NCBI GenBank assembly: GCA_000469685.2
Contig: LS997566.1
Coordinates: forward strand, 23,265,432 to 23,329,431
Length of the DNA stretch: 64,000 bases
Direction: 5' to 3'
From: Haemonchus contortus
Lineage: Eukaryota; Nematoda; Chromadorea; Rhabditida; Trichostrongylidae
This document shows, in pieces, positions 35,801 to 44,965 of this stretch. Position numbers and translations under genes: made by a program. The first letter of the stretch is position 1, and each line of letters starts with the position of its first letter. The notes under the pieces were generated by a model. It made no database searches. It was not told where the DNA came from and was given only the letters and a program-made list of their open reading frames with translations.

Positions 35801-38800
35801 CAATTTGTAAGGTAGGGAGTCCTTTGATTATTTGAATTGGCTGTCCGCTCTTTTTAATTCCAATGCGGTCTTGATCGTCGTTTATATAGGAGGAGTCATT
35901 TCAATTAATCAAGTCTAATAAACAAGAAAACTAAAAAGAAACAGAAGAAAAAACGATAAAATCTAATGTAAAAGCAAGCCAGTCAAGGAAAAATATCGCG
36001 TCCTATCGATTGGCGGGAGGCGGGGTGAGTACGGCAATTGCAGTGACATTTGCCGCATGCCGCAAGGGAGAATGCCGCGATAGGGGAGAAGTTTCGTTAC
36101 CCTAAGCTGTGGGACGGCAGTTAACAACAGAGAGTTTCAGATTTGTCAGGAAGAGTGGCCAAGTTAATAACTCCCCATAAGGTGATGCGGCTGATAGTTC
36201 GTTGTTTCTCAAACGAATAAACCAGTAGAGGGCGAGGTGCCTCGGCATCACTCATAAGGAGAATGTGCATTGAAAATCAGTTGCTACCATGCCTATGCCC
36301 TGTGTCTGCGAAGTGTCTAGTACGTTCGAACTGTTCTGTTACAACTTATTTTACCTTTATAATCGGGTAAAAGCAATTCGAGGGGTTCGAGTCTTGTTCG
36401 AGACCAGATTTTGCACATTACTCGCCAATCTTGTCACACTTATGGTCCCTACTTACACAAACTAGCTAGAAAAAACACCCTCGCTGTGAAACATTACTAT
36501 CCTTACGAACAAGAACTTCACACACAACTCTGTGATGACTTTTGAGTCGGCAAGTTTGGTTACTCTCTCAATAGCAGGTTGAGTGAGAAGTTGACATGAA
36601 CGGCAAGCTGCCGCGATCACTCATTCGCAGTTCGTCAAAAGGGCTCTTGGCTGACTCGTATACCTCGAACGCCGACTGTTTTCTTAGATTTCATATATAA
36701 AGCAGTATGTGATAACATGAATTGTTACCTTTTGCCAGCTGACTATGTTGCCGGTTTCCATAGTAGGAGAAAGCGCTGGTAACGAAATCTTTTTGTGTGG
36801 AGGGAGATTTCCTTAAGCACATAATTTTAGCTTTGTTAAGAATGAAGATTTTTAAGCTATCAGTTTGCCTTCGACGCCAATAAAATCATAGGGTATCAAG
36901 TTGCAATAGCTGGATAATGCTACTTTGGCGTTGTAAACTCTACCCATGTAGATTTGGTATGCGAAGGGACTCTGTTCTTTATCCCTTCACTTGATATTAG
37001 TGGATTCCTTCAAAGGACTGTAATGGACCTTATTTTTAACACATCAACCACCGCAGCGACGAACACCTTTATCCGAGGGCAAGATTTGTTATAAGACGCC
37101 TTTGTAACGAGTGCTATGAAACGACTGAAATTTAAGATCCCAAAAAACGTTATAGAGATTATGACTGACTACGTCCTAATATCCCCTGATGCACTTAAAG
37201 GAAAAGTAAGAAATCAGTTAGCTGCCTGAATTAACCTGTGACCCACTCTGTAACAGAGTGTATGCCGCTGCAACCGTATCATTTGTCGCCGCTTACCGGT
37301 ATGAATTCTGTTACAGAATGATCCTCACTTCTGGTGGTATCGGTCAAGGTAGAACAACCTCGCGAAAAATGGGCATAGCAGGTCAACATCTCTCGTTTCT
37401 TCAGTTAACGAAAACCCAACGGTGTACATTAAAACTGGTGGAGCGGTGCTCCATTATTCTGCACCCACCTGAAGAGAATTGCCTCGTTTTTGTGAGGGTG
37501 ATTGCAGGGTGGAGATCATACTTCCACGAACTGTAGAGAGGAGTTGTCAACTGTGATGTAGAAGCAGGTCGACTGAAAAGGTGATTGGTAGAGGAGTTTT
37601 TATGCCTTCGGCTACTCCGCCTTTTCCTTTTAGAGGCAGAGTTCGCCATAAACCATGTACATCAACTAGTTAATGGGCGAAAATATTGATGTATTATAGA
37701 ACAGTATATCGGTGACAACGAAAACAAGCGAATCTACAGAAATCCAAGATTATAACTCCTTTCTTCAAATGGTTCGCTTGCAAGATTGGACAACATTAAG
37801 ACGACGACAGAAGTGTCTGAACGAGATTTTGGTTCGCCTACGACATAGTGGACGTCCCATTACCGGATTGCTCGGATGCCACGCCCATCGACCGATAATG
37901 TGTCAGACGAGGTCGAGGCGATACAGACCGAAACATACGCGCCAGTATCCACAGGTTGAACACGTAATCAGCTGATCGCCGAGTGATGACGCGGTTTCCC
38001 CCCCCCCCCCCTCCCATTCTGGTATTCTCTGTCATTCTTCTTGCTACTTTGGTCGTTTGGCTAATTTTCTACCTCAAGTGTTTGAAAAAGGTGAGCTATT
38101 TTTGCTGTCACTCGTGTTTTTGTTAGCTTGTGCTTTCAAATGAATGGAATTTAATGGACATTTTTGCTATTGTAGTCAGCTATTCGCACCAGGACCCACA
38201 CGTACGCAATGAAACACATTGCATAGCTCGTCCAAACACCCCTTCTTCTTCAGACTTTTGGTCTCATTCTCGTCCAGCCCCTTTTTAATGACTTTTTTGG
38301 AGCCTTTTATCACTTTGGAAACACCTATTCTCGCACTTTCTTCGCTTTCATAGCACTATTTCCCACCTTACATTCCATTTTTTTCTTCATAATCTGGATT
38401 ACCCAAATTATCGTGAACTGTGCCTTTAGGGATTTTCGGACTCTCATTGTATATGAACCCCTTTTTTATGCGGAACGTCTCGTGTATCTTTTGTAGAGAT
38501 TCCTCCCAAAAAGGAAGCCCTGAAATTTTCTCCGCTAATATCTGTTCCTTAAAGGCACTTCTCACAAAAAAGTTAGGGTACCCTTTTTTGACGGGAATTG
38601 ATAGAACTACTCTAGAATAAAGCGATAACAACCAAAAAAGCGCAAAAAACGATGAACAAAAAGAATTACAAAGGGTCAAAAAAAGAGCTGGAAAGGGGGG
38701 TAGGACGAATTTCACTTCGAAAAAACTGCGGTTAGGGAGTATTCGAGCGAGAATGCACGAAGGCGACGCAATGTCTGCAATACAGACAACACATCGAAAT

Positions 38801-40376
38801 TAACGGAGTTTCTAAAATAAAAAAACATTTGCATGCAATAATCTACACAAAATATGTTAAAATCTTCAATAAACTTACGAGAATAGTTAAAGAATGCTAC
38901 CGTGAAAAATTAATCACAAAAAAAACAAACGATACGCGAATAAAAGAAGTAACAGCCGAATACTAGCTCCTGTACGAGGCGGTCGACCAGCTGATCATTC
39001 CTGGCAATTTGCCAATCTGCGTATCGATTTTTCACCAACTTCGCTCCAGTGCGAATGTGGTGAAGGACAACTTGAACTCGTAGTCAACCTAGCGAGGGCG
39101 GAGGCATCCCGTCCCCAAAGTTCCTGCTCTTATTGTGCCCTATCCAGCCGTTTTCCGGCCTAATTCCTGGACAAATGGTATCAGAGGGGGCTTCGAACTC
39201 AAACCATGTGCAAATCTCCGAAACCATTTTTTCGTGAACAGTGCCTTTAAGGATTGACACTCTTTCAGCTCAGCCGCTTCCGAAATGAATTAACAAAGAG
39301 TCAATAGAAGATTTTTTCCGTTGGTCTCAAGTACAATTACAACGATAGATAAACAGAGAAATCCCGGAGAAGGAGAGCGCCCATCTAGTTTCAGGCCAGA
39401 ACTGCTAGCCGACGACTACTTGCAGTTTGCCTCGAGCCTATGAAACGAAATTGGAGACTAGCATGCAACGATTTTGCCGTATGAATAGTGAAATGCAGTA
39501 GATGGAAGGAGAATGGAATCACTTCATGATTAACATAATGATGCATAAGACAGCTTACAGTTACAGAATTTTTTAAAAGAAGTTGTAAATTCATACAATT
39601 ACATGAGAAACTTGAACCCGAAAGGAGCGTTTTATTTGCATTTTTGGTTTTTTTTTGGATTGATCAACGCTCAAATGCTTTCTTCTTCATTATTATTATG
39701 ATATGATATGAACTGCTTCACAAATTCAACAAAAGAGCTCAAAATCAGGAAAGGAAAGAAAATGAACTGGCAATTTTCTGTGATTCAGGGGGGCGGGGGG
39801 AGGGGGGCCGTACAGCACATGAAGCAATAAAAAGGAGAAAGGTGGTTGTCGTTTAGGGGCATTTGTCGTCAGCGCGATGGTGTATAGAATCCCCCTGCTA
39901 GCTGAACTTCAGCATGTTACATGTTACAATTTTTTCACAGTGTATAACCCATCCTTCACACATCTGACCTCATGACATAGCAAGAGTAGGGCATATGTGA
40001 AGTTGAGGAGGTGTAGGTGTTAGGAAACGGACTTAGACAAATTAAAGTGGTTCACACCTCTTAGTCAACATTCCAACATTCTTCCCACTAAATTCTGTGA
40101 ATGAAATCCTCTGGTCCCTTCCCTCCCTCTCTTTTTTCCTTCCCTTTTTCCCTTTTTTCCTAGTCCCGTGGAGGAAATCTCTTTTTCTTCAAAGTTAAAA
40201 CCAGGTTTTTAGGCATTTATATTATTTCAATTCACAAATCACCAATTTCAAATTATTTTGTATTCGCACCTGAGAGGAATAACGCCAAGATTAGTAGAGC
40301 TGACTGCAGCTAGTGCTCCATAGCGAAGACCACCCAAAGTTCGCAGACGGAATCCACGAGCCGGAATTGTCGTCAT
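20891..40376 (-). CDS. dlat: Gene A: dihydrolipoamide acetyltransferase (PDC-E2) with three lipoyl domains, 19 coding exons
   Basis: Mitochondrial pyruvate dehydrogenase E2: transfers acetyl groups from lipoyl arms to CoA and forms the PDC core. Coding exons in transcript order: 40376-40270, 37572-37469, 36811-36729, 35534-35391, 35323-35179, 33130-33048, 31945-31802, 31740-31596, 31343-31264, 31144-31001, 30940-30782, 30729-30613, 30555-30433, 30355-30243, 28355-28274, 28185-28036, 24396-24316, 24259-24123, 21020-20891. The sum is 2271 nt (756 codons plus TGA); all introns are GT-AG and all phases close. Residues 1-71 are a basic leader without acidic residues until its end (probable transit peptide). 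Lipoyl domains follow at about 72-180, 196-305 and 320-430, with ETDKA lysines near 117, 241 and 364, then Ala/Pro linkers, PSBD (447-505, GSGPGGR) and core (527-756) with SCDHRVVDG (His729, Asp733). Three lipoyl domains are unusual for an animal E2. The least certain part is exon 2, which was placed by phase and by its match to gene B exon 2. Confidence 0.92.
21568..21679. repeat. Palindrome, about 55-bp arms
   Basis: CCCCACTGACACTGTATGGC (21568 on) and its inverse ending at 21679; the tip is GGGGTGCGCGGCGCACCC. There is one indel and a mismatch. It lies in the last intron of gene A, about 250 bp before the mariner relic. Confidence 0.9.
21930..23480 (+). pseudogene. Mariner-family transposase relic, split by a MITE
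   Basis: Lies in the last intron of gene A, opposite strand. Recognisable blocks in order: helix-turn-helix end [11 protein letters not shown] followed by [15 protein letters not shown] (about 21955-22040); a frameshifted second HTH with TRFGCTQ and SVVERL (about 22080-22140); after an inserted MITE, RKQNP then VITGEES and [12 protein letters not shown] (about 22970-23060), which is the VTGDE block with D changed to E; HPEDVLL; then LHDNACS and [16 protein letters not shown] (about 23200-23310), the HsPYSPDLaPsDYHLF signature of DD34D mariners. Several stops and frameshifts make it inactive. Confidence 0.8.
22141..22872. mobile_element. MITE of the GGCACAGTTCACGAT family, inserted into the mariner relic
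   Basis: Starts GAAGGCACGGTTCACGAC and ends with the inverse AATTATCGTGAACTGTGCCTTTAA. It separates the N-terminal and catalytic halves of the mariner relic, so it is younger. The inside has no credible ORF and includes a T-rich stretch near 22690-22800 that recurs in the sister copies. Confidence 0.7.
25870..26386. mobile_element. Related MITE, long variant
   Basis: The right end is a degraded GAATTGTGAACTCTGTCTTCAA. Internal blocks match 37840-38429 in the same orientation. The left boundary is uncertain and may reach 25630. Located in the gene A intron between exons 17 and 16. Confidence 0.5.
26773..27285. mobile_element. piggyBac-like MITE with TTAA target duplication
   Basis: 513 bp bounded by TTAA on both sides (26769-26772 and 27286-27289). 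Termini are CCCATTGACGACCAT and the inverse ATGGTCGTCAATGGG. Just inside each end is a 20-bp perfect palindrome, GCAGTCCACATGTGGACTGC (26788-26807 and 27247-27266). TTAA duplication with CCC...GGG ends is typical of piggyBac-type elements. The A/T-rich middle shows no transposase. Confidence 0.8.
27411..27600. mobile_element. MITE fragment with one end
   Basis: Starts GAAGACACAGTACACGATAATTTTGAG and shares the next 150 bp in diverged form with other members (GTAGGGGTTGTACGAG). No opposite end was found before exon 16 of gene A. Confidence 0.45.
28650..29412 (-). mobile_element. Internally deleted mariner-like element with long inverted ends
   Basis: Both ends carry imperfect inverted repeats of about 75 bp beginning TTAGGTTGAGTCATAAGT and containing CTCGGACAA; the flanks are TA-rich, consistent with a TA target site. 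The minus strand has a 178-codon ORF with mariner features ([43 protein letters not shown], then SLL.LKR). It runs straight into the end repeat, so the catalytic DD34D domain is missing. It lies in the gene A intron between exons 15 and 14. Confidence 0.75.
30782..31343 (-). other. Gene A lipoyl module 3 (exons 9-11)
   Basis: Exons of 80, 144 and 159 nt. The first is one codon shorter than in modules 1 and 2 and reads [12 protein letters not shown]; the second has [18 protein letters not shown] (lysine near 364); the third ends in a Pro-rich linker at phase 0, matching the exon structure of the single module in gene B (83/144/153). The donor of exon 10 follows GGG AAA directly (gtctgt), where the other modules have GGA AAG or GGC AAG. 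Confidence 0.9.
31596..33130 (-). other. Gene A lipoyl module 2 (exons 6-8)
   Basis: Exons of 83, 144 and 145 nt, identical in size and phase to module 1. The motifs are intact: [18 protein letters not shown], then [10 protein letters not shown] with [13 protein letters not shown] (lysine near residue 241), then [18 protein letters not shown] followed by an Ala-rich linker. The first exon differs from module 1 mainly in PPCSR against PPHKK. Confidence 0.92.
31985..32454. mobile_element. Tc1-type MITE, copy lacking one end
   Basis: Homologous over its whole length to 61270-61766, including the GTGTACGAGCG block, and ends CTTGAGCGCTACTG, but the opposite terminal repeat is missing. It lies in the gene A intron between exons 7 and 6. 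Confidence 0.65.
34361..35013. mobile_element. MITE of the GGCACAGTTCACGAT family
   Basis: Left end AAGGCACAGTTCACGATGATTTTG, right end TTATCGTGATTCGTGCCTTTAA. It contains the family's internal blocks (GTTGGACGAG, CTATTGTGCCCTATCCAG, CATGTGCAAATCTCCGAAACC). It lies in the gene A intron between exons 6 and 5. Confidence 0.7.
35179..36811 (-). other. Gene A lipoyl module 1 (exons 3-5)
   Basis: Three exons of 83, 144 and 145 nt encode the first lipoyl domain. The first holds [11 protein letters not shown] and ends in VSWQK, the second starts [10 protein letters not shown] and carries the lipoylated lysine in [13 protein letters not shown], and the third starts [18 protein letters not shown] and ends in an Ala/Pro/Ser/Thr linker. 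Entry and exit phases are both 1, so the 372-nt module (124 aa) is symmetrical. Confidence 0.92.
35715..36102. mobile_element. Mutator-like MITE, copy 1 (388 bp)
   Basis: Starts GGGTCCGGGAACTTCTCCCC and ends with its inverse (TAGGGGAGAAG...TTACCC), a terminal repeat of about 22 bp. It is flanked by a perfect 9-bp direct repeat, TAAGCTGTG, at 35706-35714 and 36103-36111. A 9-bp duplication suits Mutator-like elements. It sits in the gene A intron between exons 4 and 3. An ORF on its minus strand is not conserved coding. Confidence 0.85.
37840..38429. mobile_element. Related MITE, long variant with one clear end
   Basis: The right end reads AATTATCGTGAACTGTGCCTTTA. Upstream it shares blocks (ATGCCACGCCCATCGA, GAGGTCGAGGCGATACAGA, ATCAGCTGATCGCC, TCGTCCAAACACCCCTTCT) with 25870-26386 and, inverted, with 15643-16322. 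The left boundary is not clear. A C-run is at 37997-38011. Confidence 0.55.
38549..39250. mobile_element. MITE of the GGCACAGTTCACGAT family
   Basis: Begins TTAAAGGCACTTCTCAC and ends CGTGAACAGTGCCTTTAA, with the same internal blocks as 34361-35013. It lies in gene A intron 1. Confidence 0.7.
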
Positions 40377-40395
40377 TCAGAAGTAGCTATGAGAG

Positions 40396-40411
40396 CTGAG
40401 CAAAAAACAAA
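40396..40411 (-). promoter_or_regulatory. Possible spliced-leader acceptor of gene A
   Basis: Reading down the minus strand, a T-rich tract ending in TTTTTTGCTCAG stops at 40396, 19 nt before the ATG at 40376. This is the layout expected of a nematode trans-splice site. A donor-like GTAAGC at about 40469 could instead make it the acceptor of a short 5' UTR intron. Confidence 0.35.
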
Positions 40412-40985
40412 GCTATTAGACGAGCAAAAGCAAAAAGGAAATAAACAGAATCGTTGGAAAGAGCTTACTTTCTAGGGCGAGGAAGAAGAGCTTCACCCGT
40501 TTTATTTGAACCACCTTTCAGAACGAATCACTCAAACTGAATGCCTGCTATCGTATCTGAAATTTCCGGTTGGTGATACTAGAATCTCCTTCATGGCACA
40601 AAGTACGTTTGGCTTCTAGTATAAGGACCATTTGCGCGTGGTCTTTTCAACAAATCAGCGTTTTCAGCCATCTGAACAACAACACGTAAACAAGCAGTAA
40701 ATCGACGTATTGACCCTCTACCCATCTTTCATCCTTAACATTCAGATTTTAAAGTCCCTTGGTTGAGTGATATAGTAACCCCTAATAAGGGGTACCACCC
40801 ACCACCGTACGTTGGTCTCTGCCGAACGTACCGTTTTGTTGTGTCGTGTATGAGAGATGGTTGGTGTTTGGAGGAGGAGGAGCATGAGTGTGTCTTCGGG
40901 CTATGGTCCAACACGTTTTCAATACTTTTTTTAATAATATCGTGATTGTGGAGTTGTCGCTAAACTCACGAGAAATCTCTATGTA

Positions 40986-41790
40986 TTGAGTAGCAGCGGT
41001 GAACAGAGGGGTCCGCAGGGTGATACCTTTTCACCCGAACTTTCCAGTGCCGCTCTCAAGAGCATCATGTGTCATTTAGTATGGGAAATTTTGGGAGTGA
41101 GGGTCAAAGGTCGCAACTTAGATAACCTCGGCTTTGCAGGCGACATCAGACATCTTGTTGAACTTTCCTGCTTTGACGTACGCCCCGGAGCTTTGGACTC
41201 CATGAAAGCAGGGTCCGGGAACTTCTCCCCTAACACGGCGTCGCACACGCCGCACCCGCCGCCTATCGCAGGATGGCGATGGAAGATTGGAGCGCGCAAT
41301 TTGTGAGGTAGGAAGTCCTTTAATTGTTTGAATTGGCCGGCCGCTCTTTTCACTTCCAATGCGGTCTTGATCGTCGTTTATATAGGGGGAGTCATTTCAA
41401 TTAATCAAGTCTAATAAACATGAAAACTAAAAAGAAACAGAAGAAAAAACGATAAAATCCAATGAAAAAGCAAGCCAGTCAAGGAAAAATATCGCGTCCT
41501 ATCGATTGGCGGGAGGCGGGGTGAGTACGGTAATTGCAGTGACATTTGCCGCATGCCGCAAGGGAGAATGCCGCGATAGGGGAGAAGTTCCGTTACCCAT
41601 GAAAGCAGGATAAACATGCTGTCTGCGTCATTCATCACGCTGTGGAAAGGACAATGCCCGGACCAAAAATCAGGTGGACCGGAGACATTATCAATACTGT
41701 GATGATTGGAACAGGGAGATTAATAGCTGCTCCTTCAGGACGTCAAACGGATACTAGAACCCTAAGCGATAGTCAAACTTCTTCACGGTG
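40986..41790 (+). pseudogene. RTE-type non-LTR retrotransposon reverse transcriptase relic
   Basis: Around 41000-41160 the plus strand reads NRGVR (other frame), then QGDTFSPELSSAALKSIM, LVWEILGVRVKGR and LDNLGFAGDI. These match the RGVRQGDTiSPkLF...GI.idG..L..LRFADDIVL blocks of RTE/BovB-like reverse transcriptases. The catalytic FADD is FAGD and there is a frameshift, so it is dead. Coding-like sequence resumes after the inserted MITE (PGPKIRWTGDI near 41660), resembling the C-terminal region of such elements. Confidence 0.65.
41211..41598. mobile_element. Mutator-like MITE, copy 2 (388 bp)
   Basis: Same length as and nearly identical to the copy at 35715-36102, in the same orientation. 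It is flanked by a perfect 9-bp duplication, ATGAAAGCA (41202-41210 and 41599-41607). It is inserted in a retrotransposon reverse transcriptase relic. The small divergence between copies and intact duplications suggest fairly recent movement. Confidence 0.87.
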
Positions 41791-41799
41791 GTTTTGCGT

Positions 41800-42879
41800 G
41801 AGCGGAATGTCTCTCGAGTGAGGACGATCGACTAGACTACTACGGCTCCGGACATGGACGAACGGAGACGTTTGCGGCGTCTGCCTGAGGAAACTGTTGA
41901 TCAACGGAGTGGCAGGCGATGCTGGTGATTCGTCGTAAACTTTGTCTTAAGAAATGTATCAATCGCTCTAAAAAAGGTGCCGGCGGAGCGCATGAGTCGC
42001 TCTTCAACCTTGTCACAGGAAGAAGGCAGTCAGATGTAAGCCGTCCGGTCCGTTAGAAAGATGACGTACCTACCTTACGAGCGGAGGGAAGCTTGCTCAA
42101 CTGCCTTCCAAGCAGCGTGCCAGAGCGAATGAATCGGAATGATCACCTAAAATTTAAAACATCAAAATGATAATCATCCACGTGGGGTAAGGATATTTAT
42201 AAATTTCGAGACAATAGATATTAATTGGATGGATGGAAAACAGATGAATGGATGAAAAACGACAGAAGAATGCAGAATGCGACTGCTCCTATAGATAGGT
42301 TTCTCACGAACTAGTTGTACCTTCCCTTAAGAACTTATTTAAAGTTTTTAATTCGTATTTGTATTTCTGAGTTTTCTATAATTTTTATGTCTCAAACGAA
42401 CCGTTCGCAGAGAAAGCAAAAACATCTGTGAACTCTTGAAGCTGCGTGGATTGCGAACAGTACTCGGGGTAGTGCACCACTTGAGGAACTTTACTTTTGG
42501 CAGTCAATATAACACGGGACCCTTTTTATTCGAGGTGTTCTGCTAGAAAGTTGATTGTATACAAACAACATAACATGGAATAATGTTTAAACGGCCACAG
42601 ATAAGGTTCAAATTGGCCGACTTTATCAAGAGCCTCCAGGAAGTAGAACTGAATGACATCGCATGCCTTTTTTACTTTTCCAAGCAATTGCATACTTGAT
42701 ATGCTCTTCTTACAAAACTCTCGAGAATGTAAAGCACCTGATGAGCGGACCCTGGTGGTATGATCACGACTCCCTCAAAAAGTTAGATAGACAGTGTACA
42801 GGGTATCTCAAAATTATGGGCACCAAGACTAAAAAGTTCAAGACTTAAAAAGTTCAAAAGGTTACATTTACTTCATTCG
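41800..42879. other. No supported gene
   Basis: Downstream of the retrotransposon relic; 41800-42110 has a GC content like the relic and may belong to it. The remainder is A/T-rich. Confidence 0.4.
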
Positions 42880-43560
42880 CTATTGAATGGTTGCATAGAT
42901 TTCCTTGCAGTCCGCCTAGTTACAGAGATGAAGCTCCTGATATTTCACAGATGGCGAAGCTCATTCAATGCCACATGCGATAATTTGCACGCAAGGTGGA
43001 AGAACGTCGTTGAATTCATAGGGAGAACTATCAAAATAGTTCATCCGCGAGTCGATCGCAATCCTAAGTGACATATAAGAGAGATCGCAACTGAACTGGA
43101 CCCATCGACGTTGTCGACGGTGCAGGTTGTGAGAGGAAAAGTTTCATTGCAACTCCTATCATGTTCCGAACCGCCACCACTTTTCCGACCACAACAGACA
43201 GCACAGAGTCACAAAACAGAAGGTTGCTGGCTCAACTTAATAGAGATTGCCTATAACCAACAGTCCCATTCTTTCCTGCCACAGAGTCAAGAAAGGAGTT
43301 GTAAGCAAGGTGTCGTGCGTCGAGTTCCCTTTTACGAAATTTCTTTCACGGTTTCCAAAACAATGTCTCAACATACAAATGGAGAAGTTGGCTTTCCGAA
43401 GCGGTTTGATTCGGCAACAAGAGAAAAAATAACGAAATGCTACAGGAAATCTTCGGAATATCTATGGAATCTCAAAATATTGAAAAATTCAGTGGAACTG
43501 ACGAGAACCACAGCGAAATACTGTACTCGCTGCTGCTCTTGACTGCAGTGGATAACGAGC
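42880..43560 (+). pseudogene. Possible Tc1/mariner transposase relic
   Basis: The plus strand contains HPRVDRNPK, a stop, then HIREIATELDPSTLSTVQVV and further basic text. The spacing resembles the RNP..S.REIA.EL..S..TV.R.V helix-turn-helix of Tc1/mariner transposases. The downstream part does not show clear catalytic blocks. Weak but consistent with an old, frameshifted copy; otherwise unrecognised. Confidence 0.35.
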
Positions 43561-44679
43561 AAAAGCCAAGAGCTATGTTTTGGAAGAGACTCTGCATTCA
43601 AATACGCATCACACTCAGCGATATCGCATATTTCTCGATTATGGGTGTGGAGCGTTAGGAACGAAATGGTCGCGTCGCGGTGAGAGGGCGTCGCGCGGAA
43701 GGAATGCAGCAGGATGCAGCAGTAGGTAAGAAATTCAAAACAAAAGTACTAATAGTAGAATTATGCATAAAATAATGATCGCATATCGATTGAGCTGTAT
43801 GAAGAACGCTAGAGCTGTAATAATGGCGAATGAGTGGTCCGCGACAGCCGCGTGCGGCGAATCGATTACCCAAAATCGTTCCGAACGCCCGTCTCCCCTC
43901 GATTATGGTAACTTAGCTTCTGCAGCCTCGTTGGTACTTTTGTGGTGTATTGCATTGCGAAACAGGCGTTGCCGCATGTTTCGTACATTCACATACGTTA
44001 AAGGTTGCTTTTTTCCCCTTCCACTCATTGTAGCGCCTGAGCTCTTGCAATCCAGTCATCGAGGGATGTGAAAACTACTTTATCGACGAACTTGCTTTTT
44101 TTCCTCAAAACATTTACGGCAGCTTCATCGCCAGAAACATGCAGTAGGAAATTGAGAGATGAGTGAATGAGAATAGGAGCTCATGGAAATAGTTTGCCTC
44201 CAGAGTAAGTCATCGTTTGTTTTCAGTTTCGTTCACCGAAACCTACGTTTTTCAAAAATATTGAATCACGTCTTCGGAAAACAAAGCTAATGTAATTCCA
44301 ACTGTACACCCTGGGCGCAGGATCAGCCTGTAATTGAAGCAAATGACAGTCCAATAGACTACCCTACCCTTGGAGATTCCTCATAAGCTACTGCCAAGGT
44401 AATCGCAGCATGCTATGAGCGGATCTGCAACTACGTGCCTCAGAGCATTTTAATACTTCTTCCTCACTGTTAATCTATAAGGCACAACTGCAATTTGTTG
44501 TTTTTGCTTCAAACTTCTGCAGATGAAAACGGATACAAACGCAGTACTTTCATATGTTTACTCTACCATCTTAAATGCCAGATTCGATGCCCTATATAGA
44601 GAGCAGTTCCCAAAACCTCATACTTGGTTTTATTTTTCCGAATTTTGGAGTGAATAGATCTCTGATAACACCTGATAGT

Positions 44680-44965
44680 GTGAAAGTGAGGTGTAATGGA
44701 GTGGCGCACTCTCTCACACGCATGATCACGGGATTGAATCCTGTATCGATATATGGGTCAACCAAGCCCTCCGTGCCTGGAAGGTTAGCTAACTGGTACC
44801 AGACTCGTCTGGGAGATAAAAATGATGAGTTGAACAATGGCTAGCCACCGCGAGTCGTTGTATAGGCTGATATGCATTCAAAACGCCACTACGATTTTGA
44901 ATGGAAGTCAATGCGAGAGCGCATCCCTCACGATCAGACGAGAATGATCAACGCTTGAATACTGC
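44680..44965 (+). mobile_element. tRNA-derived SINE (family 1), diverged
   Basis: AGGTGTAATGGAGTGGCGC, then GGGATTGAATCCTG as a mutated B-box, then the shared body (GGTACCAGACTCGTCTGGGAG). Confidence 0.68.

Noticed and set aside
35516..35803. Minus-strand ORF containing [18 protein letters not shown], repeated at 41072-41359
   Set aside because: Both copies fall in the ends of the 388-bp Mutator-like MITE and extend into unrelated flanks, so the shared peptide reflects the terminal repeat and not a gene.
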